DNA of 64,000 nt from Holothuria scabra (GCA_037179385.1 CM074179.1:4092001-4156000); one strand, 5' to 3'; shown: positions 10,990 through 23,443, counted from the stretch's first letter. Notes: generated by a model not told the origin, from the sequence alone. Made by a program: numbers and translations.

Positions 10990-12890
10990 CTATTGAGAGT
11001 TACTGTAGACTACCTGTAAAAATGTAGTTTTGGATGACGAATGATTGCCTTACAAAATAATTAAAACAGGTGAAACCCGATTGATCTGAAGTTGGAATAT
11101 AAACAAATTCACTTTGGTTGCATGCGGGTTACGAACTTGAAGGATATATGACACTTACGTTGTAGCCTATGTAAAAGGAAGTACTGTACTTTTCAGTAGC
11201 GATTGTGCGTAGTAGAAATTGATTTCATTTGAATGCTAGCTGTATAACAACACAGTACTATGGTGAACAATTGGGATATTTTGACATTAAGCAAAACATA
11301 AGAATGAATACTGATTAAACTGCTGTAATTTGATAATAAACGTGCTGCATTACAACAGCATGTGTAAATGGTCTGAGGGCGTGTATTGACCTTCATTGGA
11401 AGTATAGCTTCTTTGGAAAGCAATTTAAAGTTTGGTTTCGCCCAAAGGCACCTTGCCAGAGGGTCGGGAGGAAATTAGAAAAACAATTACCGTATGTTTA
11501 CATTGCAGTCTTCTCGGAATATAAAGCGGCCCGTTGTTCTCGGATGGAAACAAAGCAGCGGACTGGACAATGACGTTTCGTCACAGGCGAAGAATATGCC
11601 TTTGTTGCTGAGCACTTTGGCGTTCGCCACTGTGATGTATTTTTTAACTAATATATGAACTTATATGAACTTATGTATTTTTTTAGTACGTCTATTGCGT
11701 CTGCACAATTTGAAACATATTATTGCCATCACGAATCATCAGCAACACTTTCTAGCATTTCCTTGATTTATATTAGCCAGTTTCATGTACTACATTACAA
11801 CCTATTGTTTCTTACCTGATTTCAAATAGAACGTTAACGTTCCACAATTAAACAACAGGTAAAGAGTAATTCATATAACATTTTTATTCTCATGGTCCAG
11901 TGGGGACATTTTAGATATGAATAGGAAAATGCATATGTATAGATACTTTGAAACCTCCTTTTTGTCGTTGCCAATATACTTTTAGCATAATGGGAGTAAC
12001 AGACAAGAAAATTAGCGGAAAGGGTGGAGAGAGATGATGACGTCATACAGTTATAGTTTCGATGGGCATTTAGTGCACAAGCTTATAAGTGATTTCGTTG
12101 TAGAAACTCCTACCAGTCCGGTGGTTATTTTGCTATTTTCCATATAGATCAAGCCGTAAAATGAAAGTAGACACATTTCTCAGTCATATCATGGGTTTAC
12201 CTCATGATTTGTTAGTGTAGGAACCGTGAAAAATGTCGAATTGCAACACTCTGCACAAGCCCAGTGGTGTAGAACTCGCTCGAGAAAATCAGTCTGCCAC
12301 GTTCAATGTGGAATTAAATGAGACAAAAAGTTTCCTAGTGGGAAACCTTCATGGAAAAGTACGCAACACGACAAATTCAGTAGCTGCCAAGGAAAAATTT
12401 AAAAGACTAAAATTTGCTTCAAAGTCCTTATTAGTACTGAATTAGTTCATATTCCAAGTTGCAATGTTACATCAACATCTCTTGACTAAAGATCCTTACA
12501 TTCTGCGTACCTGATCATGTAAGTACCAAATGTTACTGTACGCAAGTTACAGAGGACAAAATTGATTTTGTAAAGTAATTTTGCAATAATGTTCCCATAT
12601 CATTTCTTGGGATGTTTGGTTTTGCACTTGTATGATATCTTACAATTTATTTTTTTTTCTTCTGGCACCGGCGACTTTGAGTCGTTTCCACTCGCATCGA
12701 TTCTGATCAATGTATATACTCAGGCAGTACACACTACTCACAGCGTACGCAGGGGAAAGCCGTGTAATTTGGACCCCTAACTACAAATCCCCACAAAAAA
12801 AGGACAAACAACTGCTCTCATGAGCAGTATTGGGAGAATAAGCGCTTCTCCCACTTTCCCTGGGGGAGTTACAAATAAAAGATAAAGTTG
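10990..12890. other. No feature recognised
   Basis: AT-rich sequence with short open frames only. A 70-codon frame at 12233-12445 starts with ATG but shows no motif, no splice context and no neighbour that would support it. Confidence 0.35.
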
Positions 12891-12894
12891 TGAA

Positions 12895-14160
12895 AGCGGT
12901 CCAGTTTAAACCATCTATGTGGAATTTGAACCAACCTGGCGTGTAAAATGAACCACCTTGCGTGTAAAATGATCAGGCGAAATTTTGCAAAAATTTCTCA
13001 AATCGTTTCGAGTATGTGAACTGATATTAGGAACACCTTTACCTACACCCTTCCCGTCTTTTAGTGTTATATTCTGTGGCTAAAAGTAATATTTATTGTA
13101 GTGCGCCACACTGCAATCTTGGCATTACTGGCCAACTGACAAATTTTTTTGGTTAAGCCTTGTACGGCTCACAACTCATTTCTCGTGCGTACTGTAACTA
13201 ATTAGTTCGTAAATCGTTGCTGTTCATCGTTGCTGTTTGACTTTCAAACAGCAACGATGGGTCGATCCATGATCGTTATTGCATTAAGACTAAAATAACA
13301 AGCACTCTGCGGATGAATTCCTAGAAAACCCAGGAGTCCAAACTGTACAGTGTATAAACCATGGAAGTAACGCTGCCATGGTTGTAACGGTATTACAACT
13401 ACTGGGTGTCGTGCTCTGCGAGAAGTCATATTTCAGTTTAAGCAGGAGGAAACAACACGACATGCAGAGCATATCGTATGGCGAAGTAGGCTACTCAGCA
13501 CTTGCTTCAGTATTGGCAAATATGCTTCAAAAACAAAGCTAGTGACTGACTACTCTCATTCTATTAGGCCCGGATTTACATCATTGGACATTCTTCTGTC
13601 ATTTCTTTTTGCGTCCAGCCAGGGAGCTGGGAGACAACTGGTCCAGCCGTGGGTTACAAGAAATAGGGTTGAAAGAATAGGCCGAAACGAAACAGCCCCT
13701 CTTCCCACCATGACGAGCAACTCCTAAAGCTCAAATTAAAACTGAGATACCGTACTGACCGCAAGGACATGTCTAACAACGACTCCAATTCTGCGTATTT
13801 GCAAGCAAATGCAGCTCTAGTTAATCCACCTGTCCTTTGCTTGCCTTCCCCAAAGGGCTGAAGGGTGGTGCCGTTACATTCCAATGAATCACAGACCAAG
13901 GTTAATCATAAGCTTACTGCATAAGTATTAACCATATGCTCAAGCCTATAAGGTAATAACAAAACAAACTGCGGAGAGAAATAAAAGGAGAGGACACATT
14001 CAGTTCACCGATACTGCTATAGCGTATTCATTTTTATGTGTTTAGTTTATTGAAGTGGACCGAATTAATTTAAGCGGATCGGTCCATTTTACACATCACA
14101 TGGTTAATGTGGACCAGTGGTCCATTTTACACACCACTTGGTGATTCAAATTACACGATG
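12895..14160. mobile_element. Possible DNA transposon with inverted GTGTAAAATG iterons
   Basis: At the left, 12930-12985 has AATTTGAACCAACCTGG followed by two GTGTAAAATGA(A/T)C words. At the right, 14070-14155 has the reverse: two CCATTTTACACA words and a matching AAATTACAC. Inverted terminal iterons facing each other over 1.26 kb suggest the two ends of one element. No transposase was seen and no clean target duplication was found. Confidence 0.4.
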
Positions 14161-14290
14161 TTAATAATTTTGCAGAAGCTCCTATAGCTTAGAAAAATTC
14201 AGTTTGTATCGAAATGTAGCAGCTTAAAAAATTAACCTCAAGTCAAAAAAATTAGAAATGTATATTAAAGAGCAAGAAAAATAAATCCTT

Positions 14291-14734
14291 ACAGTACAAC
14301 TCCCATGTTCGTAGGGCATTCCTGAGCTAAGATATAAAACGTTGAAGTTTTTCACTTAAAACTAATTGGTCCATTGCTCACTAGTTAGTGGCTTTCTTGT
14401 TGTACTATACACATTACCTGCTTTGTTTCCCCTTCAAAATTAATCATGCTTTTATAACCTTGAACACTTCCTGTTTTCTTGCATATCATGTTGCACAGGG
14501 AGGGCTTAATTAATTACATCATCCCATAAGAGGTAAGAGTGCTATCACACCTTCGTACCAGGTGCAGTAACTTTCAGAAAAACAAAGAAATACAAAGATT
14601 GTTATTTGAGTAGGATGATAATGACATCACAAATTATTGCGCAATGCACCGTTTTAAGATGAGTGAATAAACTTTAACATTTCATATCTCAGCTCAGGAA
14701 TATCCTATGCAGATGAGAGTTGTACATTACTGTT
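14291..14734. mobile_element. Foldback / MITE-like element, ~95-base inverted arms
   Basis: The left arm, from about 14291, has GTACAACTCCCATG, CATTCCTGAGCTAAGATAT and AAAACTAATTGGTCCATTGC. The right arm, ending about 14734, is its imperfect reverse complement (GCAATGCACCGTTTTAAG, ATATCTCAGCTCAGGAATAT, GAGAGTTGTAC). About 250 bases lie between the arms, with no coding sequence. Confidence 0.6.
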
Positions 14735-14739
14735 GCACA

Positions 14740-16565
14740 TACGTTTCAGTACTATAGACGAATCCGGACAGCAAGTGATGATCTGATTTGAGTCGGCCAG
14801 AGGTGGGGTCTATCACCTTTAATCTTTCAGTTTCCTTGCTTACCTGTAACTTGGATGGTTGTACACTAGTTTGTATCTTGATTCCTTCAGTTTCACTGAA
14901 TATGAGGGTTTGAAGTTTATTTAGGCAATGAATAAAAAAGACTATTTAAAGCGGACGGACCCCACTAATGGCTGTCTACAGTCATCAAACAAAGGCGCTG
15001 ATCGGATTCCTCTGTATTATTAGCAAAACACATTCGCGGATCCTGACATTCCAAAAATGGGGGCTGGCTTAAGAGAAAGCAGGGGTGCGAGGGAGTTGCA
15101 CCGCTAATTTCCCGTATGTTTTATTGCTCATGCCGGCGAAAAAGGGAGCCTGAGGGCTGAGGCCGTAAAAGCCCCTTCCCTCTTGGATCCGCGCCTGAGA
15201 CACATCATTCGCAGGAGATTCATGCAAAACATTGCCAACCGTGTAATGGCCGAAAATAAAAAATGAGCAGACAAAGTCTTTGTGACAAGTCAACGGCTAC
15301 TGGTTTATTTCTCTTCAAAACAGCAGGGTTACAAGCATACATACGCCAACAAGTGTTTCACAAAATGTGCTGCTCTAACACAAATGCAGTCCACAGGAGA
15401 TCTACTCCCTACGGTAGATACTTATTTCCCATGGAAATTACAGTGGCGATAAGCATACAAAGCTCTCATACTTACAGCTTCTCTCAACTTCTAAGCACTT
15501 GAAAATACGTATAGGCACCTCTGACTCCTTGCTGAAGTAATGCTTCACTTGAACCTCATTTTAGCTTCCTTAAATTTAAACGTTAGCTTTGAACATAAAG
15601 TTCAATCTTCAACGTTGAGCTTCAACTTTGAATTTCAACTCTTGACTGTTGACTCTTTTTGTACAAAGAATAATGCCTCCTCAAATCCTCTGGTACAGCA
15701 CGCAATCATCAAATCACTGCTTAGACACTTTCCCTTTGACAACTTGTACCAATCTGACCCAGAGGCTGGGAGGCTCTTAAATATATATTTTATTAAAAGT
15801 TAAGAATATTATGGAAGGTTCGAGACCACTTGAGATATCACTAATATAGGAACATTCCAGAAAACTCCTGAAGGACCCAGAAGTTCACAGCATGAAACAC
15901 TACGTAAAGAAAATCTGGAACATTCCACATTCTTCAAGAAACTATAAGAGAATTCTAGACTTTGCTAAATGATTCCGGCAAACTTATTAAAGAATACAAA
16001 TTAAGTTCTTGCCTTTTCTAGATTTTACACTACAAACCGTGCAGATCAGTACTTTTTTCGATCGAACTTTTTTTCGATCAATGAATTTGTTTCTCGTGGT
16101 AGACCCAAACGCTATAAGCTTGGCCCAAACGCTAATTTAAGTAAGGCTGTCTATAAGTGAGCTCTTACCCACTGCACGCAATTGTTGGCGGGTTTGAAAA
16201 TTTATTTTACTTTGACGGCTACCTGCTCTTCCAATCAACTGTTGCTAAATAAATGTCAGGAAATAGTTCACAAATGTGTTATATAAAATTTAATGGTATT
16301 TATGAACAAATCACATCCAATAACATTATTGACTTCGTTTTTGGTGCACATATATGGTTTGATGTCTTTGTGACTAGCATAGCACGATTCGTTCTCTTTT
16401 GATAGCTATGTAACAAACAATAGAACACGCTAGGGAGTGACGGAGCATTCATATGGTGAGAGGGAGGCCGCTGGACACTAGAGATTCGGATTTTGGCGAA
16501 ATTTATCACAACTTACTTTGTGAGAACGTGGACTACGTCCATAGGCATGTGATCGATAACTGATC
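14740..16565. other. Repeat debris, no gene
   Basis: It contains a hAT-like end (GGATCCGCGCCTGAG near 15187), low-complexity TTGAAC/TTCAAC words at about 15545-15650, and AT-rich sequence. No supported coding sequence. Confidence 0.35.
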
Positions 16566-16572
16566 GATAACT

Positions 16573-16642
16573 GTTGTGTCTTGCTTGTACTCGATAATCA
16601 TGATAACACTGGATGGTTTAGGTTTACGTTCGTCTTATATTT
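16573..16642 (-). repeat. LTR-like fragment shared with the gypsy element
   Basis: About 67 bases (GTGTCTTGCTTG, CTCGATAATCATGATAA, CACTGGATGG, GTTTACGTTCGTCTTATAT) recur almost unchanged at about 30738-30805, directly next to the gypsy primer-binding site. It is probably part of a solo or degraded LTR of the same family. Confidence 0.5.
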
Positions 16643-16911
16643 AGGCACTCACATGGCTTCCTCATAAGTGGTGGCCCTCTACACAAATAGATAACATATC
16701 CCTTTCTTTGAAAAATATAGGAACTGATTATTCATGAAGTAAACAATCACATATACCGTATGTTAGACACATAAGCTACTAAAACTCTTTCTTCTAAGTT
16801 CAAACTGTCAACAACACTTGCTACTTCCATTAAATCTTTCGCTTTCGAGTAACACTGGTTTTCATGTAGGCATATTTCTGGTACAACTTATAATGTTCTC
16901 AAATGCATGAA

Positions 16912-16926
16912 CATAGGCGGCGGAAG
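16912..16926 (+). repeat. Left terminal inverted repeat of the composite
   Basis: CATAGGCGGCGGAAG, preceded immediately by ATGAA. It pairs with 25840-25854. Confidence 0.65.
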
Positions 16927-16992
16927 ATGTTTTTATTGCGGGGGGGGGGGGGCACAAGTTTTCGGCAGCCGGCATAATGGTGACGCCGTAAG

Positions 16993-18184
16993 CCCTTACA
17001 AAAATTCCCAGTACATTTCTTGTAGGAATCCTAGGTAGGAAAAACACATTTCCTATAGGAAATAAGCCATTTCAAGTAGGAATTTTAAGATTCCTACAGG
17101 AATTTCAATTTTCCTATGAAGGAATTCGCTATTTCCTACGTAGGAAAGACCATTTCCTGTAGGAATTGTCAAATTCTTACAGGAATTTCAACTTTCCTAC
17201 GTATGAATTGGAGAGTATTCCTAATACACTGACCATTGCATTCATTGGCACATGAAAGGAAGTCCATTAATTGGTCAGTAAAGCCTACCGAGTCACAACA
17301 ACGAGCTTTTCAAATCTGTCCTTTGTATGTGTTTTGGGCTGTGTAAAGCCATGGACTTGACATATGTTGTAGTATAGCAGCACAGTGTATTGCTTAATTC
17401 AGTGCAGTAACAGGCTTCAGGGCTTCAAGCAGCAAATAATGTTAAGTGGTTCTAGCAATGTTAGGAATATTACTGTTGCTTACATGGTGGACACTCATGG
17501 ATAATCTGAGAACTTGAACATATTTGCTTAGGACTGTGCAGTACAGATATATCCATGCACTAGTTCAGGTCATGGCATATTCTAATTCTTGATATTGAAC
17601 ATTTCGTTGGGACAAGGAGCTGGGATAACTGCAGTTATCTGGACATATCAACGAGTGAATTACCTGGTTTGTAGCTTATTTTAAACTGCATTGCTCTGTC
17701 TGAAAAGGCCATAACAAACACAGGGAACATGTTTTTTTTCCTTCTATTTCAAAGTTTTGGAGATAATTTAGCTATGTTCCTCTTAATCGGAGCAAAGGCA
17801 TTGAGCCCAGCAATTAATCATGGAGTTCTGGATATTCATTTATCATCCTCTCATAAAGCCTATACCACATATTTCCGTGGAGGATTGGTGACCTGTTTCA
17901 GTACCTGGAAAATGCATGCAACTACGGCCATGGCACTATTGCCTATGCACAAGTCCCCAGCAATAAGCACCATGATGCTCATGGCCTCAAATGTTTATTT
18001 ATGAACAAAGATGCAAAAGACACCCCACAATAAAAATGGAATGACCCATGTGGGAAGTGATTTCCTATGTAGGAAAGCAATTTCCTATGTGGGAAGCATT
18101 TCTTACAGGAAGATGCCCAAAATCCTATACATTTCCTACATACCAATTTCCTGTAGGAAATCATGTGGGGAATTTTTGTAAGGG
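16993..18184. mobile_element. 1.19 kb non-autonomous DNA transposon with TAGGAA iterons
   Basis: A perfect 17-base terminal inverted repeat, CCCTTACAAAAATTCCC at 16993-17009 and GGGAATTTTTGTAAGGG at 18168-18184. Both subterminal regions are crowded with TTCCTAC and GTAGGAA words, including the palindrome TTCCTACGTAGGAA. Sequence on either side (GTGACGCCGTAAG and AGGCCTCCGGTTTTG) joins to match the uninterrupted family D copy near 7930, so the element sits inside that repeat. Its longest frame (91 codons at 17729-18004) is not transposase-like. Confidence 0.7.
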
Positions 18185-18591
18185 AGGCCTCCGGTTTTGA
18201 GCGAAGCACAAAATCCAATCGGCGTTAGGTCCAGGGGCCGCTTAAGGGCCCCTGGTGGGATTCAGGGGACAAAGCCCTGCGGTAGAGGTCCATGGGGGGG
18301 GGTGGCTGGAGTTTACTATCTAAGGTCTTCGTCGAGGGCGGACGTGTTTTGCGGAGCTCTCGCTGATCGTGCTGAATTTTGGCATTGTGCTTTACTGTGC
18401 TGCTTGTTATACTAACATATACTACTACTGTCATTTTACTGAAGTGTTGGATATTGGGTGTAGTCTCTCGCTTGGGGACATGGTTTAGCCGTGCTCGTTT
18501 TAAAGCACGAATGGTTTATAGTTTATTGTTGGGTTCCCTTTATTTTTTCCCTGCCTGGGTTTGAACTGCTGTGCTGAAGTTTTCTCTCTAG

Positions 18592-19785
18592 TTGCTGCGT
18601 GGCCTTGTGCCACAAACTTTTGCTGCTATTCCCGGAGGTCGGGATAGCAGTATCGTTAAGTTAAAATTTGAGTCGAGGGGGAATGTTACACCCCAGCATG
18701 TTTTTTCTGTGTTGAAGAACAATAAGGTAGAGGTTAAGGATACAGAGATGCTGCAGGCCCTTGCATCCCGAAATACGTATGATTTGAAGTTCCGGACTGA
18801 TGCTGCCCGATTAAAGGGGGTTTCCTCCCTTAAGGGTGTGGAGGGTCTCACTGTCACCCCATATGATCGCTCTGTGGTGGTGACGGTGTTGTTCCTCAAT
18901 TTTGAGGTAGATCAGGGCCTGGTGGCGAGGGTTCTAGGACAATACGGAACTGTCTCTGACTGGCGTTGGGTAAAGTATAATGGAGGTGAATTGGCCGGTA
19001 TTCTCAACGGAAAGAGACAGTTCCGTATGGAGCTAAAACGACACATCTCCTCCGTCCTGTTCATAAGGGGTTCTAAGGCCCACATCAGGTATTTTGGCCA
19101 GCCCCGCACCTGTTTCCAGTGTAGGGAGGAGGGGCATGAGGCCAAGTCATGCCCAAACAAACGTTGTGGCAGATGCCTGCAGTTGGGGCATGAGAGGGCA
19201 ACATGTCCCAACCAGGTGCGGTGTAACCTGTGTGGGGAGAAGGGAAATGTCTCTGGTGCCTGCCCCACATCGTACTCTGCGCGTGCAAGTGCAGATGTGG
19301 AGCCGGCAAGTGAACCCTCGTCTTCAGACCCTGAACCAATGGTGGAGGAACCCAGGTTGCCTACGCCTGATGAGGTGGCACATCAGGTGGAACAAGAGTT
19401 CCTAGCTTCTAAGGGATGTGAGGTGGTCTGTGGGAACCCTGAGGTAGGCCCTTCCCAACCCGCCACATCAGTACCTGAGGCACAATCCCCACCGGCTCCT
19501 GGCTAGGCTGGAATACTGACAGTGGAGAATGACCTTCAACTGTCATCGGATTCGGAGTCTGACACTGCCATGCCATATGTGGGAGGACCTGCCTCAGAGC
19601 CTCCACCAAAGGACCCACCATCTGGGGAAGGCTGGTTTGATTTGTGTGAGGCCGTTGAACTTGAGCCCAAGTTGAAAAGGTCGGCCTCAAGGGAGGTGTC
19701 CGACCGGGGAGGGGGAGTTAGTCCTTCTGTGCCACCAGAACCAGATCCATGTAATAAAAAGGCCAGGTCAGAGACAGTTTTGTAA
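18592..19785 (+). pseudogene. LINE ORF1 with three zinc knuckles (internal TAG)
   Basis: This would be the RNA-binding gag-like protein that coats LINE RNA. The frame has no ATG at its 5' edge (first codon TTG after a TAG; the first internal ATG is near 18748), so the true start is lost or lies upstream. Residues near 175-235 hold three CX2CX4HX4C-type knuckles: CFQCREEGHEAKSC and CGRCLQLGHERATC are complete, while the third, CNLCGEKGNVSGAC, has N in place of H. A TAG at 19504-19506 interrupts the frame; the same frame continues to 19785 through an acidic, S/P-rich tail. The TAG is therefore probably a nonsense mutation, since the tail is of the kind expected for this protein. Confidence 0.7.
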
Positions 19786-19803
19786 TTTCACACTCCACAT
19801 TTC

Positions 19804-22800
19804 ATGACCCTCATGTCCCTCATGACCCTGAATGTTAACGGCATGAGGGACAGTCGGAAGCGGTCAAGAATATTCCAATTTTGTAAATCATTAGGTGTGG
19901 ACTTCGTTTTCCTCCAAGAGACTCACATTGTTAATGAGGACGATGTCTACACCTGTTCCTACGAATGGGGTGGGTGGTTCCGCATCTTCCTGTGGATCTG
20001 TCATTTTAGTTTCTCCAGGATGGACTTCCCTGGTCGGAAAGGTTGATCATGATCATGAGGGCCGGTTGGTATGCATCACCATCAAACATCCTTGCGGGAA
20101 CTTCTTCTTATGTAACGTTTATGCCCCCAACCAACCTACAGACAGAAGGAATTTTTTTGCTACCCTGCCATCCTTCGTTCCTGGCTGTGCCCCTTGTATC
20201 CTATCTGGAGACTTCAACTGTGTCCCTGACACACGGTTTGATCGAATGTCCACCTTCACATCTTCAAGCTGTAGTGTCGGTATGGTGGAGTTGGACATGT
20301 TCACAAAGAATCACGATCTGGTTGACGTTTGGAGAGTGCAGCATCCTGGCTTGTCCTTGTTCACTTGGCACCGCCCTGATGGCAAGGACGCTTCAAGGTT
20401 GGACCGGGTGTACGCTCCAACGGCTCTTTCACCAAGTGATTGCGAAGTTGTGGCATGTCCAATTTCGGACCATGATGCAGTTACTGTCTCTTTCCAACCC
20501 CCAGAGTCATGGCCAGTAGGGAAGGGGTTCTGGAAAATGAACACAGATATTCTAACGGAGGCTGAATATAGCAAAGATTTTAAGGCCAGGTACGAAGGGT
20601 GGCGAACTTTGAGGCCGGCCTTTCCAACAGATTTAGAGTGGTGAGATGATGTAAAGACAAGCATCAAACGTTTTAAAGTGAAATACTGTGTAGCAAGAGC
20701 TCGTCGAAGAAGGGAGGAGTTCCTTTCACTTTGCTCTAGGGAGAGGAACGGGGACCCCTCCGCACTTCATGCAATCCAACAGTATCTTGATGAAAAACTA
20801 CACGGGGCCCGCGTTCGTGCTCGTGTGCATTGTGTGGAGGCGGAGGAGAAACCAACCATTAAGTTCTACCGGGACTTCACAAAGTATGCCATCGATCGAA
20901 GTATAAAAGCTGTCCGTGACGCCCACGGTGTGGTACATAAGGACCCTCTTGACATTGTAGAAGGGTATAAAAACTTTTATGAGCAGCTGTATACTCAGGC
21001 AGATGTCGATGAAGACATTCAAAAGTCCCTCTTAGGTAATATTAACAAGACCCTCTCTAAAGATCAGAATGATGAACTTGGCTCTACTTTGACTATTGAC
21101 GAGCTCTGGAAGGCAGTGGTGAAGATGAAAGGCGGAAAGGCACCTGGGTCCGACGGTATTCCAGTAGAATTCTATAAGCGCTTCTGGGGTACCGTAGCAC
21201 ATGATCTCCGTGATGTGTTCGTCTCTGCCTTCCTCGCTGGCTCATTGAGCCACTCGCAGCGCACAGGCATAATAACTTTGCTGCCTAAGTCAGGAGAACC
21301 CCTCGAACCGAAAAACAAACGGCCAATCACCTTGTTAAATGTAGATTACAAGATTCTGGCGAAAGCCCTTTGCAACAGGCTAGGCACAGTTATGCCAGAT
21401 CTTGTAGGGTCCTTTCAGACTTGTGCGGTGCGGGGACACAGTATTCAGCAGAACCTCTGGGTAGTTCGGGACTTAGTTGAATACGTGATGGACCGTGATC
21501 TTCCATGTGCGCCTGTCTCCCTCGACCAGGAGAAGGCCTTCGACATGGTTGATCATGGATTCCTCTTTAAAATTCTGAAGAAGTTTTGTTTGAATCCAGT
21601 TTTTGTTAAATGGACCTCCTTATTGTATAATAGTGTAAACAGTCGGGTTATCGTTAATGGCCTACCTTCAGACCCCTTCAGTGTCCAACGTGGCGTACGG
21701 CAGGGGTGCCCCCTATCACCATTACTATACGTATTGTTTAGCGAATCACTAGCAAGAGCCTTTCAAGTAGAGCCTTTGTTTCAGCCATTTCACATTCCCG
21801 GTGGTGTTGAAGTTAAGTGCCTTCAGTATGCTGATGACGTCACATGCGTAGTCTCCGACCTAGCTTCCTTCAAGGCCCTTACTGGCACGTTGTCTAAGTT
21901 TCAAAGAGCCACAGGTGCCAGACCGAATCCCAATAAGACCAAAGGACTTCGCCTTGGTAAGTGGCGGTCAAGAAGACTGCCCTTCGCTGCATCATGGGTA
22001 GATGACGCCATAAGGATCAACGGCATATGGTTTGGTTATGGGCCAACCGAGTTACTTACCTGGAATGAGAAAGTGGACCTGGTGGAAGCTAGGTTGAAGG
22101 ACTTCGGCGAGCGCCACATTAGCCTGTTCCGAATGGTGACAGTTATCAATCGTTTTTTTATCCCCTTTTGTGGTATCCAGGCACTGTTCTGGCTGCTCCA
22201 AAGGGTGTCCTGTTGCGTCTCGAGAGGGCTGTGTTTAGGTTTTTATGGTCAGGGAAGACGGAGCTCGTAAGAAGAGGGATGGTATATCAGGATGTAAGGC
22301 GTGGTGGGTTGGGCCTTGTGTATTTTCCTTCCAAACTCCGTTTTCTCCTGACCAAGTGTGTTTATAGTGCTGTAGACATCAGAATGCCTTTTCCGTATTT
22401 TGTCCGTTATTGGGGGGATTATCATTCCGTCGGTTCTTTCCCTCCCTGTTTAGTAACAGTGAACCCCACAGCTGGAGGCCCTCGGAAGCATACAGTCAAA
22501 TGAGAGAAACGCTCCTTATTATGTCCACACTTGGAGATGTTTCACAGTTAAGTGCAAGGGATCTTTACCTGGCTGTTTTGAAGAATTAGTTGGCCAGGTC
22601 CAATCCAATCACTTTGCTTCAGGGTCGGAAGTGTGGCGTCTAGTCCACAGCAGATCATTAGATTACCGAAGGCGAGACTTGTTGTGGCGAATCGCACATG
22701 ACGCGATTGTAACTAATCTCAAGCGTCTTCGGTGGCGTCTTGGAGATGGCATTTGCCCACGCACTGGATGCACAAAGTGGGAGAGTGTGCCACATGTGTT

Positions 22801-23182
22801 TTGGCAGTGTGAATTTGTGGCCCTCTTCTGGGAATGGTTCCAAGTCCTGACTGATCGCTTGACGTTGGGAAACACATGGGCGGTCGGCCAGGACTATGCT
22901 TTGTATGGTCTTTCACCCCCGCCATGCAATACAAGTATTCAGGGCATACTTACCTTTGTTTCGGCCTCCATAAAGCTGGCCTTATGGAGAGACCGATGTA
23001 ACATTGTTTTTAGGGTGATGGGGAAGCCCGCGGACGTCGTCTTGGCGTCGGTGAAGGCGGGGGTGAGGGTTGAGTCCGACTTCGTTCGTTTGCCAAGGTC
23101 GGCGTTCGGTAGGCGATGGGGTCCACTCGGTTCGGTGAGGGGGATCGTGTGGTGGTCAATTTGTAATAGGGTGGGTCTGTAA
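19804..23182 (+). pseudogene. LINE ORF2 endonuclease-reverse transcriptase, broken by frameshifts and a stop
   Basis: An APE-type endonuclease followed by reverse transcriptase and a C-terminal cysteine-rich part. It opens with ATG and LNVNGMRD, then FLQETH; a frameshift near 19970-19985 moves it to the next frame, which continues with NVYAPN, LSGDFNC and the catalytic SDHDAV. A TGA at 20642-20644 sits in frame where a tryptophan codon would be expected. The RT part (about 20645-22150) carries GKAPGSDGIPVEFYK, the SLDQEKAFD block, VRQGCPLSPLLY and the catalytic LQYADDV. Another frameshift falls near 22150-22170 and one more between about 22500 and 22630. The end (22631-23182) has DLLWRIAHDAI and HVFWQC, typical of the clade. 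Confidence 0.78.
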
Positions 23183-23443
23183 GGTGCTTGCAAATAGATG
23201 TAAATAGTATGTAATATCTGTGTGTATATCTTTGTTACTGTAGTGGACATATGTAGTGGACATAATTTTCTGTCCATAGTTTTGTAAATATCTGTATCTA
23301 TAGCTTATTACTGTAATGAACATAATTTTCTGTTTGATTTAGCAGTCTGTAAATAGTTTTGCGTTTATGTTTTTGCCCGATCCGGTTTCAGTTTTTGTTT
23401 TTATTTTGTATGTGCCGTTTCAATGCACTTAAAAAGCACGCGA

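Larger units (their letters stand above)
18303..23440 (+). mobile_element. Tx1/L1-clade non-LTR retrotransposon, decayed
   Basis: A two-ORF LINE: a zinc-knuckle ORF1, then an endonuclease-reverse transcriptase ORF2, then an AT-rich 3' region with repeated CATAATTTTCTGT words. The reverse transcriptase reads like the Tx1 branch of L1 elements (LLNVDYKILAKAL, SLDQEKAFDMVDHGFLFKIL). At least one frameshift and one stop break ORF2 before its catalytic centre, and two more frameshifts follow it. Ends are approximate: the 5' junction is in G-rich family D sequence and the 3' junction lies just before the AGCGCCACC array. Confidence 0.75.

Noticed and set aside
18588..19690. Long minus-strand frames opposite LINE ORF1
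   Set aside because: Antisense shadows of a GC-richer coding region that has zinc knuckles on the plus strand.
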